Assembly: GCA_943326975.2 (NCBI GenBank)
Contig: CALPVI020000130.1
Span: 1-5,889 of the forward strand
Source: Actinomyces viscosus
GTDB taxonomy: Bacteria > Bacteroidota > Bacteroidia > Flavobacteriales_D > Crocinitomicaceae
Length of the DNA: 5,889 bases
Direction: 5' to 3'
In this document: positions 1 to 5,535 of the stretch, piece by piece
Numbering within the stretch: the first letter of the stretch is position 1
Layout of the letters: each line of letters opens with the position of its first letter
Notes under the pieces: generated by a model
Database searches by the model: none
What the model saw: the letters and a program-made list of their open reading frames with translations, nothing else
Told to the model about the DNA's origin: nothing
Program-made: the position numbers and the translations under genes

Positions 1-1497
1 ACCATTTTCATCAATGATTAATTTACTTGTAAATTTATTCATAGCAGCACTTCCTAAATTAAAAGAAGTCCAAATTTTATCAGCCGAGTAAACTTTTAGT
101 GGTTCATTAGAATAGCCATTTACAAGCCACAAATTCCCTTTTTTATCATACTTTGTTGCGGATATAAAGCTCATTTTTCCAGTTGGAGAAGAAGTTGTAA
201 TGGGAGAATTGTAAGTAGTAAATGTATCAGTAACTTGTGCGTTTTTTTGTAAAATTGAAAGGGGGATATTAGAGAATGTTCCCACAGCAATATCTTCATT
301 TAAAGGATTGACTGCAACAGTTAAAAAATCCCATATGTATTTGTTTTTCCATAAATTCATGTTGTAACGATCATAGAAATTCCATGTTTCGTCTTCAAAG
401 GTGTAAATTCCAGCAGGGTTGTAAGTTATACCTTTACCGCTAAGACCGCCTCCAGTAAAAACCATTTTCCCTTTGAAATAATCCATCGAGTAAAATGAAT
501 TTTTTGGTGGGCCTACTAAATTTATTTTTTCATTGTTCCAATTGTCGTGAAAGCGAACTAAACCATTTTGTGTATCTGCAATCCATATTGTTCCATTGTA
601 GGCAAAAGATTGATTAATATTAAGCTCGTTACTAAAACTATATCGGTATGCAATGTTATCAATTGAATGATCTAAATTAAACACATAAAAACCACCTCGG
701 AGGTTTACTGCTAGTTTTCCAAAATGATTTGATATAGAGTTAATTTCTAAGTCGTTTGTTGTTACAGATGCAACATCAAGTCCATTTGTTTTAATTGTAT
801 AAACAGTATCTAAACCGTAAGCGTCATTTTTGAATAGTAAGTATAAATTATTCTGAATTGTTTCAATGTCTTTGTATTTGTGCTGTGTTAAAACGGGAAC
901 TCTTGTATCAGTTTTCCATTGTGAATAATCAGAAATTGCTGGATTTGAAAGAGAGCAAAAAAGTAATTTTGTCTCTGTAAGTGCAAATAAAGTATCATTT
1001 ATGAAAGCAATATCTTGAATTAGTTTATTGTTTTGAGTTGGGTAATACGTATCTTTTATTTCATTTTTTAAAGGGTCAATTTTTACGATTCCAAATCCAG
1101 TAGCGGCATAGATGAATTTGTTATTATAAACTAATCGAGTGATTTTTTTATCGCCAATTATTTGACTTAATTTAATTGCTGGAATGTTGGTTACGGTGTT
1201 GTTTTTTAATTTATCTATATTACCATTTTCATACCCAATAAAAACAGAATGATCGATATCACTTACACCTAAACAACTTATTTTAATGTCTGATAAATGA
1301 TGCACGAAATCCCATGTACTTGATTCTTTTGCGTCAATATCATATTCTAACAAGGCATTTTCAAAGGCGCCATAAACTATATTTTGTGAAACCACAACAT
1401 CTAAACAATTTTTATTGGGAATATGTAATCGCCAATCTCCTGTTGCAATTTGGGCAAAGGAGGAAAAAGAAAGTAGTAATGCAATTAATGTTTTCAT
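1..1497 (-). CDS. porZ: PorZ-like type IX secretion protein, N-terminal part (runs off left edge)
   Basis: An open frame of 499 codons starts at the ATG at 1497 and is still open at base 1, so the C-terminus is missing. Residues 1-15 (MKTLIALLLSFSSFA) form a signal peptide, probably cleaved before Gln16. The mature protein begins with the PorZ-type GDWRLH motif (20-25). Beta-propeller repeats follow, including a block with GYENGNIDKLKNN and IPAIK and a later block with NPLNEDIAVG (about residue 397) and GNLWLVN (about 450). This matches the PorZ plan of two seven-bladed propellers plus a C-terminal secretion domain of roughly 770 residues in total; the second propeller is only partly present here. 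In Porphyromonas, PorZ is a surface protein that binds anionic LPS and supports the PorU sortase, which attaches LPS to type IX cargo. The gene lies 37 bases after the methyltransferase on the same strand with no terminator between, so co-transcription is likely. The start is preceded by an A-rich leader without Shine-Dalgarno. The identification rests on remembered family motifs, not a search. Confidence 0.82.
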   Translation of the reverse strand, partial: MKTLIALLLSFSSFAQIATGDWRLHIPNKNCLDVVVSQNIVYGAFENALLEYDIDAKESSTWDFVHHLSDIKISCLGVSDIDHSVFIGYENGNIDKLKNNTVTNIPAIKLSQIIGDKKITRLVYNNKFIYAATGFGIVKIDPLKNEIKDTYYPTQNNKLIQDIAFINDTLFALTETKLLFCSLSNPAISDYSQWKTDTRVPVLTQHKYKDIETIQNNLYLLFKNDAYGLDTVYTIKTNGLDVASVTTNDLEINSISNHFGKLAVNLRGGFYVFNLDHSIDNIAYRYSFSNELNINQSFAYNGTIWIADTQNGLVRFHDNWNNEKINLVGPPKNSFYSMDYFKGKMVFTGGGLSGKGITYNPAGIYTFEDETWNFYDRYNMNLWKNKYIWDFLTVAVNPLNEDIAVGTFSNIPLSILQKNAQVTDTFTTYNSPITTSSPTGKMSFISATKYDKKGNLWLVNGYSNEPLKVYSADKIWTSFNLGSAAMNKFTSKLIIDENG

Positions 1498-1512
1498 ATT
1501 TTGAGTAACGAA

Positions 1513-1527
1513 TAATTCATTGAATTA
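1513..1527. repeat. 15-base palindrome in the methyltransferase-porZ gap
   Basis: TAATTCATTGAATTA is a perfect inverted repeat with 7-base arms around one central base. It sits 16 bases before the porZ ATG. It could be an operator, or chance in AT-rich DNA. It has no T-tract and is too short to be a terminator. Confidence 0.3.
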
Positions 1528-1534
1528 GTATATT

Positions 1535-2233
1535 TTACAATTTAACTCCAACATATCCCCAATCTCCTTGAAGTGATTGACATTTGTTTATCGGAAGAGA
1601 AAATAAATTGGTAAGTTGCTCTTTTAATGGAAAGAAATTTACATGCTCATCTAAGGTATAATAGAAATAACGTTGACAAGGTGTAACGACAATTAATTTC
1701 TTTTTAGTAATTCGCTGTAATTCTTTAATGCAAAGATCTAATTTGAGCAAATGTTCGATTGTGTGACAGCAAATTACAACATCAAACGAATTGTCTTCAA
1801 ATGGAAGCTGTTCTAAATTTCCCTCAACAAAATCAAATGATTCATTTCCTGAAGCCGATTTGATGTCAAAACCTGTTCTTTGTATATGCGGATATTTTTC
1901 GCCAATCAAATTCAATAAATAGCCACTTCCGCATCCAATATCGATAATTTTCCCTTTTTCGTTTTCCAATTCTTTCAAAATGAAATCGATAGAAGCTTGA
2001 TTTAAATCTGTTTTTCGATTTCTCGAAATGGAATTTAAATTGTTGTATAAATGCGCATATTGTTCAGTATTATAGGTATATACATTTGTTTTGAATTCCA
2101 TCATTTCTTTGATGTTTCTTCCTCTATACGCTAAATAGAAAAAAGGATACATGAAAATTTTAGAATCACGAATGAACGGCGGAATTAACTCGTCCATTAC
2201 AAATCGTATTGTATTAGTTAATTTTCTATTCAT
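1535..2233 (-). CDS. class I SAM-dependent methyltransferase
   Basis: This 232-residue protein has the Rossmann methyltransferase signature. Motif I is DIGCGSG at 98-104. An acidic residue follows the second strand (GFDIK, Asp123) and would bind the ribose of SAM. GNLEQLPF at 138-145 lies near the adenine site, and FDVVICCHTIEHL at 150-162 is the motif that ends the fourth strand in the Methyltransf_11/UbiG-like group. Residues 1-80 form a lead region with a hydrophobic patch (FMYPFFYLAY, 27-36) that may contact the membrane or the substrate. The substrate cannot be read from the sequence. The TPCQRYFYYTLDEHVNFF stretch (184-201) resembles methyltransferases of polysaccharide clusters, so a sugar or lipid-linked glycan is plausible. 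The start overlaps the stop of the upstream glycosyltransferase as ATGA (2230-2233), which implies translational coupling and a shared pathway. porZ follows after 37 bases. Confidence 0.9.
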   Translation of the reverse strand: MNRKLTNTIRFVMDELIPPFIRDSKIFMYPFFYLAYRGRNIKEMMEFKTNVYTYNTEQYAHLYNNLNSISRNRKTDLNQASIDFILKELENEKGKIIDIGCGSGYLLNLIGEKYPHIQRTGFDIKSASGNESFDFVEGNLEQLPFEDNSFDVVICCHTIEHLLKLDLCIKELQRITKKKLIVVTPCQRYFYYTLDEHVNFFPLKEQLTNLFSLPINKCQSLQGDWGYVGVKL

Positions 2234-2949
2234 CTGTTATACAATCCTTTCAAATGATTTAACTTTATTTTAAACAAATCAAAAAGCATCATTACTCCAT
2301 GTTTTAAAACACTTACAGAATTTCCATCTTGACTTCTTAAAATTACTGGAATTTTTTTGATGTCATAATTTCTTTTCAAGGAAATATAAACTAACTCCAC
2401 ATCAAAAGCAAATCCATTAATGCGTGATTTTGAAAATAAATCAGTTGCAATTTCTTTTCTAAAAGCTTTGAATCCACATTGGGTATCTGAAAATCCAGTT
2501 GTTACAAATCGGCCTACTATAAAAGTAAACAAGCCACTACCAAATCTTCTTTTCGTAGAAACTTTATCAAAATAATTGGACTCAGATAATCCTCTGTCTC
2601 CGAGAACTAAATCGTATTCTTTGAAAGTTAGATAATGAATTGCTTTCTCAATTGCTTCTCCTTCAAACGGAATGTCTGCATCGGTAAAAATTATAATGTC
2701 ACCAGTAGCATGTTGAACACCAAAACGAACGGCATAACCTTTTCCTTTATTTTCAGAATATTGAAGAAATTTACAGTTGTATTTATTTGCTATTTCTGAA
2801 TTATTAGTGCTATCTTTTGATCCATCATCAACAATTATTATTTCTGTAGAATAGTTTTTTTCGGAACAAAATTGAATCAAATAAGGCAAGTTCGTTTCAA
2901 GTGCTTGAGACGAATTATAACAGGGTATTACAATACTTATTTTTTTCAT
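2230..2949 (-). CDS. GT2 glycosyltransferase of the polyprenyl-phosphate sugar synthase (ALG5/DPM1-like) type
   Basis: This 239-residue protein is a single GT-A domain. It has SIVIPCYN at 5-12, the nucleotide-binding VDDGS at 40-44, the metal-binding DAD triad at 90-92, GDR at 117-119, and the acceptor-side motif SDTQCGFKAFRK at 154-165 followed by FAFDVEL at 180-186. The DTQCGFK plus AFDVEL pair is typical of dolichyl-phosphate glucose/mannose synthases, which move a sugar from a nucleotide donor to polyprenyl phosphate on the cytoplasmic face of the membrane. Unlike GtrB or CsbB, it has no C-terminal transmembrane helices, so it should be soluble or peripheral. It is the first gene of the minus-strand operon and overlaps the methyltransferase by 4 bases. 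It is divergent from the YfhO-like gene, a likely user of its lipid-linked product. The ATG at 2949 is preceded by an A-rich leader. The sugar is not determined. Confidence 0.9.
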   Translation of the reverse strand: MKKISIVIPCYNSSQALETNLPYLIQFCSEKNYSTEIIIVDDGSKDSTNNSEIANKYNCKFLQYSENKGKGYAVRFGVQHATGDIIIFTDADIPFEGEAIEKAIHYLTFKEYDLVLGDRGLSESNYFDKVSTKRRFGSGLFTFIVGRFVTTGFSDTQCGFKAFRKEIATDLFSKSRINGFAFDVELVYISLKRNYDIKKIPVILRSQDGNSVSVLKHGVMMLFDLFKIKLNHLKGLYNR

Positions 2950-2963
2950 TTTGTAAAGAGAGT

Positions 2964-2994
2964 TAAAATTAAGTATTTAATAAGTTATAGCAAC
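2964..2994 (-). promoter_or_regulatory. candidate promoter of the glycosyltransferase-methyltransferase-porZ operon
   Basis: Read on the minus strand, GTTG (2994-2991) is followed by exactly 19 bases and then TAATTTTA (2971-2964). The Bacteroidota consensus is TTTG-N19-TAnnTTTG, so there is one mismatch in each box. Transcription would start about ten bases before the ATG at 2949. Confidence 0.5.
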
Positions 2995-3007
2995 CGATAA
3001 TTAATTT

Positions 3008-3015
3008 TATTTTTG
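3008..3015 (+). promoter_or_regulatory. candidate -7 box of the YfhO-like gene
   Basis: TATTTTTG matches TAnnTTTG exactly and lies 17 bases before the ATG at 3033, giving a very short leader. The -33 region at the expected distance (TTAT, 2985-2988) is a poor match, so the promoter may be weak or need an activator. Confidence 0.42.
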
Positions 3016-3032
3016 ATTATTCAAAAGCAAAT

Positions 3033-4274
3033 ATGGAAGGAACAAAAACAATTTATTACAAGCATATAGGAATCTTATTGCTACTTACATTAGTTGTTTT
3101 TTTTCCTCTAAGTTTGAATTTGTTTCCGATGAAGCATGATGCGATTGATTGCTTTTTTCCTTGGAGGTATTTCATAAGTTCTGAATTTCATCAAGGCAAT
3201 TTTCCTTATTGGAATCCTTATCAAGATTTAGGTTATCCTATACATGCCGATCCATCAAGTGGAACTTGGTATCCGATTGTCTGGTTATTTAGTTTGTTTG
3301 GTACTTATTCAGTTTTTACAATTAGTATAGAATACTTATTGCACGTTTTTTTAGCTGGGGTAGGAAGTTATTTGCTGTTTAGTTATTTTAAATTTTCTCC
3401 CAAGGTGCTTCTTTTTGGAGCAATTGCTTATATGTTGAATGGTGTATTTATTAGTAATGCACAACATTTACCCTATATTGTGAGTGCTTGTTGGTTGCCT
3501 TATGTAATTTATTTTTTCTTAAAAATTAGAGATGAGGTGAATTATCGAAATTGTGTTTATGCAGCCTTTTTTCTTTATTTGATGATAACAGGTGGTTATC
3601 CAGCGTTTACAATTATCTTATTTTATTTATTTCTTGTTTTTATTGTTGTAGGTTCTATTGCTTTGATTAGACAAAAAGATTGGAAAAAATGGGGGTATTG
3701 GATGCTAAGAAATTTTGTATTCGTTTTAATTACAATATTGCTTTCCATTGGGATTTTTGTTTCAATCTTTCTTGTTCAACCTTATTTATCTCGTTTAGGC
3801 AATTTTAGCGTTGAAGAGGCAGTTTATTCTCCTTTTTCTATTCAGAGTTTTATTTCTTTTGTTGCACCTTATACAACTGCTATTCGTTGTAAATACGAAT
3901 TTTTTAATTCTGATTTATCCATGCGAAATGGCTATTTTGGATTGTTTCCATTTGTGCTTTTTTTAGCTGGAATTTTTCTTAAAAAACCAAAGGATATTCA
4001 ACTTTTATTTTTGTTCGGATTTTTTGCTTTAACAGCAGCTGTTGGAGATTTATTGCCAGTACGTTCATTCTTGTTCCATTATGTCCCAATGATGAATGTA
4101 TTTCGTTTTCCGAGTGTTTTTCGTGCGTTTTTCATCCTATCTGCTATACTTGTAGGTTTAAATTATCTGCAGCAATGGAATATAGATGAGGTGAAAAAAG
4201 TAAAATGGTTGAAACGAATTTTTCTGTTTTTGGGCTTGTTTTTTTTTAGGGGCAATATTGTTTTCACGTTTTAA
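3033..4274 (+). CDS. YfhO-like protein, N-terminal membrane domain (frame before the shift)
   Basis: As it stands this frame gives 413 residues, the last nine of which (RGNIVFTF and neighbours) come from the wrong frame. Helix 1 is at about 11-30. The loop after it carries MKHDAIDCFFPWR (33-45) and FPYWNPYQDLGYPIHADP (57-74). An acidic pair in the first outward loop is where GT-C enzymes keep their catalytic or metal-binding residues, so Asp36 and Asp39 are candidates. Further helices run through about 380. The RFPSVFR motif at 358-364 matches the FRxPxRF-like stretch usual in YfhO proteins. The start ATG has an A-rich leader (AAAAGCAAAT) and no alternative nearby. Translation of the unshifted message would yield a protein lacking the C-terminal extracytoplasmic domain. 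Confidence 0.8.
   Translation: MEGTKTIYYKHIGILLLLTLVVFFPLSLNLFPMKHDAIDCFFPWRYFISSEFHQGNFPYWNPYQDLGYPIHADPSSGTWYPIVWLFSLFGTYSVFTISIEYLLHVFLAGVGSYLLFSYFKFSPKVLLFGAIAYMLNGVFISNAQHLPYIVSACWLPYVIYFFLKIRDEVNYRNCVYAAFFLYLMITGGYPAFTIILFYLFLVFIVVGSIALIRQKDWKKWGYWMLRNFVFVLITILLSIGIFVSIFLVQPYLSRLGNFSVEEAVYSPFSIQSFISFVAPYTTAIRCKYEFFNSDLSMRNGYFGLFPFVLFLAGIFLKKPKDIQLLFLFGFFALTAAVGDLLPVRSFLFHYVPMMNVFRFPSVFRAFFILSAILVGLNYLQQWNIDEVKKVKWLKRIFLFLGLFFFRGNIVFTF
4239..4247 (+). repeat. nine-T homopolymer at the frameshift point
   Basis: The run lies inside the 62-base interval (4213-4274) in which both frames are open. Eight T residues would keep the frame. Another run of eight T in the same gene (3097-3104) is in frame. 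Confidence 0.85.
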
Positions 4275-5220
4275 AGGGTATTTAAATTTCAAACATTTTG
4301 TTGCCAATGATTTATTTTTGAATGAAGAAACGGTTACAATTTGGCAGCATTTGGTAGTAGCAAGTATCATTCAATTACTATTTGTTGGACTATTCATTTT
4401 TGTATTAATCAAACGAAAAGACCTTTTAAAATGGGGAGTTGTTTTTCTTGTATTAGATCTTTTTATCACTATTCAATTAGTTTCCCCTTTTACGGTATAT
4501 GGTAATGAAATTTCGGGGAAAGCTATCCAAGCAACGTTTGATAAAGGGGAACGAAAATCAGTAACTACAAATGATACTATTTCTATAAAAGAATTGGATG
4601 ATAGAGTAGGGTTAGGAATTCCTTTTTGGCAAAATGAAGCAACTTTTCAAAAGCACTTAGCCTCTGAAGGTTTTAATTCTTTTTCGTTTACATCTTATGA
4701 AGATTTAGAAGATAAATATCCAAACTACTTAAGTCAATTATTAAAAAATAGAAACGCAACACTTTCAGATAAGATTTTAAATATCAATCAACTAAATAAA
4801 AAAGAAAAAGCAAATGATTTCGATTCAACAGATTTGTTTTTTTCTAAAAAAGATATCAATGAATTGAATAAACTTAAACATACAAGTTCAGATCGTTTAA
4901 TAGTTAGTTCAATTCGACCTTCTGAGTTTAAAATGCGTGCTCAATCGAATGCGAAACAATTGCTTACTTTGTTTCAGAAAAATTACAAAGGTTGGAAAGC
5001 ATTTATAGACGGAAAAGAAACTAAAATTTACACTTCTTCTTCGAATTTTATGACAATTGTTTTACCAAAAGGAAAACATAGTATCCAATTCAAATATTTT
5101 AATAAAACAGTTTACTTTGCTTTTGTAACAAATCTAATTGTTTTAGGATTCGTTCTCTTTTTCATTCTATATCAATTGATTAAATATTTTAAAGTTGAAA
5201 CAAGGAAAGTGAAAGAGTAG
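4258..5220 (+). CDS. YfhO-like protein, C-terminal part (frame after the shift)
   Basis: The frame is open from 4213. The only nearby start is a TTG at 4258, which is really an internal leucine codon of the joined protein (residue 409), so this is unlikely to be an independent gene. Counting from 4258, it has two membrane helices (about 30-52 and 57-76), then an extracytoplasmic domain (about 80-283). That domain ends in the family hallmark YKGWKAFIDGKETKIY (243-258) and FMTIVLPKGKHSIQFKY (264-280), a small beta-rich unit that occurs near the end of YfhO and related glycan enzymes. A final helix spans about 285-308, and the tail is basic (KYFKVETRKVKE). There is no clear terminator after the stop, so transcripts could run into the tRNA-Arg locus. 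Confidence 0.78.
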   Translation: MFSRFKGYLNFKHFVANDLFLNEETVTIWQHLVVASIIQLLFVGLFIFVLIKRKDLLKWGVVFLVLDLFITIQLVSPFTVYGNEISGKAIQATFDKGERKSVTTNDTISIKELDDRVGLGIPFWQNEATFQKHLASEGFNSFSFTSYEDLEDKYPNYLSQLLKNRNATLSDKILNINQLNKKEKANDFDSTDLFFSKKDINELNKLKHTSSDRLIVSSIRPSEFKMRAQSNAKQLLTLFQKNYKGWKAFIDGKETKIYTSSSNFMTIVLPKGKHSIQFKYFNKTVYFAFVTNLIVLGFVLFFILYQLIKYFKVETRKVKE

Positions 5221-5236
5221 AATTTTAAAAACTTAA

Positions 5237-5267
5237 CTTGTTAATTACGGAAATACTTCTACATTTG
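5237..5267 (+). promoter_or_regulatory. promoter for the tRNA-Arg locus
   Basis: CTTG (5237-5240), 19 bases, then TACATTTG (5260-5267): an exact -7 box, a one-mismatch -33 box and ideal Bacteroidota spacing. Transcription would start near 5273, just before the first tRNA-like copy (5280), so the primary transcript would carry both truncated copies ahead of the mature tRNA. Confidence 0.6.
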
Positions 5268-5280
5268 AATAAGTCAAATG

Positions 5281-5330
5281 GCTGCGTGGCGCAACTGAAA
5301 CTAAAGTTATTTGTACCACACACCAAATTT
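5281..5330 (+). repeat. tandem repeat unit 1, truncated tRNA-Arg 5' copy
   Basis: This 50-base unit begins with GCTGCGTGGCGCAACTGAA (5281-5299), identical to bases 2-20 of the downstream tRNA; the preceding G at 5280 also matches tRNA base 1. From 5300 it leaves the tRNA sequence with ACTAAAGTTA, then TTTGTACCAC and an AT-rich end. It holds the acceptor 5' strand, one half of the D stem and most of the D loop. It has no anticodon or T arm, so it cannot be a functional tRNA. Confidence 0.88.
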
Positions 5331-5379
5331 GCTGCGTGGCGCAATTGAAACTAAAGTTAAATTTGCACCACTTCACATG
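5331..5379 (+). repeat. tandem repeat unit 2, truncated tRNA-Arg 5' copy
   Basis: This 49-base unit matches unit 1 over its first 29 bases with one difference (T at 5345 for C at 5295). It then has two extra A residues and TTTGCACCAC, and its final bases abut or include the first G of the real tRNA. The two inserted A residues create TAAATTTG (5358-5365), an exact TAnnTTTG box 13 bases before the tRNA. No good -33 element lies 19 bases upstream of that box, so its use as a promoter is uncertain. Confidence 0.87.
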
Positions 5380-5452
5380 GCTGCGTGGCGCAACTGAATA
5401 GCGCATCAGATTTCGGCTCTGAGGGTTACAGGTTTGAATCCTGTCGCGGTCA
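5379..5452 (+). tRNA. tRNA-Arg, anticodon UCG
   Basis: A full 74-base cloverleaf can be drawn. The acceptor stem is 5379-5385 with 5445-5451. The D stem is GCGC/GCGC (5388-5391, 5401-5404). The anticodon stem is TCAGA/TCTGA (5406-5410, 5418-5422) around the loop TTTCGGC, which gives anticodon TCG at 5413-5415. The variable loop is GGGTT and the T stem is ACAGG/CCTGT. The discriminator is A5452 and CCA is not encoded. C35 and A20, the arginine identity bases, are present. The acceptor stem has two wobbles, G2-U71 and U4-G69. The D loop has G18 A19 and the T loop has U56, where most tRNAs have G19 and C56; an A19-U56 pair would preserve the tertiary contact. UCG should read CGA and, depending on U34 modification, other CGN codons. 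Confidence 0.95.
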
Positions 5453-5454
5453 CT

Positions 5455-5488
5455 AAAAAAAATCCAACTTTTAAGTTGGATTTTTTTT
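5455..5488. terminator. bidirectional intrinsic terminator
   Basis: Eight A residues lead into ATCCAACTT, which pairs with AAGTTGGAT across a tiny TT centre (in practice a larger AT-rich loop), followed by eight T residues. It begins two bases after the tRNA and lies 47 bases past the stop of the converging gene. Being symmetric, it can end transcription from both sides. Confidence 0.88.
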
Positions 5489-5535
5489 GTATAGTACAAT
5501 TTACAATATTGATTTATAAATTTTTATTTTAGTCA

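Larger units (their letters stand above)
3033..5220 (+). pseudogene. YfhO-family membrane protein gene, whole, interrupted by a +1 frameshift
   Basis: The two overlapping frames 3033-4274 and 4213-5220 are one gene. Removing one T from the nine-T run at 4239-4247 joins them into 728 codons plus a stop. It also restores a smooth hydrophobic helix (FLFLGLFFLGAILFSRF) that neither frame has alone. The restored protein fits the YfhO family: an N-terminal GT-C-like membrane domain with about a dozen helices, two more helices, a roughly 200-residue extracytoplasmic domain, and a last helix before a basic tail. In Bacillus and Listeria, YfhO proteins are linked to glycosylation of lipoteichoic acid using C55-phosphate sugars made by a GT2 partner; here the acceptor must differ because the cell is Gram-negative. 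Whether the gene is truly broken, rescued by slippage at the T run, or misread in sequencing cannot be decided here. Both halves look conserved, with no other stop or shift, so any damage is recent. Confidence 0.82.

Noticed and set aside
1314..1508. 64-codon plus-strand reading frame
   Set aside because: It lies antisense to the signal peptide and first domain of porZ, has no start signals and resembles no protein family.
4239..4247. Programmed -1 ribosomal frameshift site
   Set aside because: The needed change is +1 (one base skipped). A classic -1 slippery heptamer would not join the frames, and no downstream pairing structure was evident.
4158..4370. 70-codon minus-strand reading frame
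   Set aside because: It is antisense to the membrane segments around the frameshift; its lysine-rich content simply mirrors the T-rich coding strand.
4258..5220. Independent downstream gene starting at TTG 4258
   Set aside because: The frame is open well upstream of this codon, there is no leader typical of this genome, and the sequence is the missing C-terminal half of the preceding gene.
5233..5244. Terminator after the YfhO-like gene (TTAAC-TT-GTTAA)
   Set aside because: The five-base AT-rich arms and the lack of a T-tract make it too weak, and it overlaps the -33 box of the tRNA promoter.
5310..5371. ACCA motifs in the repeat units as remnants of tRNA 3' CCA ends
   Set aside because: The units contain nothing like the 3' acceptor strand CGCGGTC or a T arm, and this tRNA gene does not encode CCA, so the match of four bases is not meaningful.
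5281..5398. CRISPR array
   Set aside because: There are only three copies, the repeat is the tRNA 5' end, the intervening sequences are themselves largely similar, and no cas gene is present.
5245..5499. 84-codon minus-strand reading frame across the tRNA locus
   Set aside because: It is the antisense of the tRNA, its repeats and the terminator. The repeated VAPRSH segments are translations of the tRNA 5' copies, a well-known type of false protein prediction.
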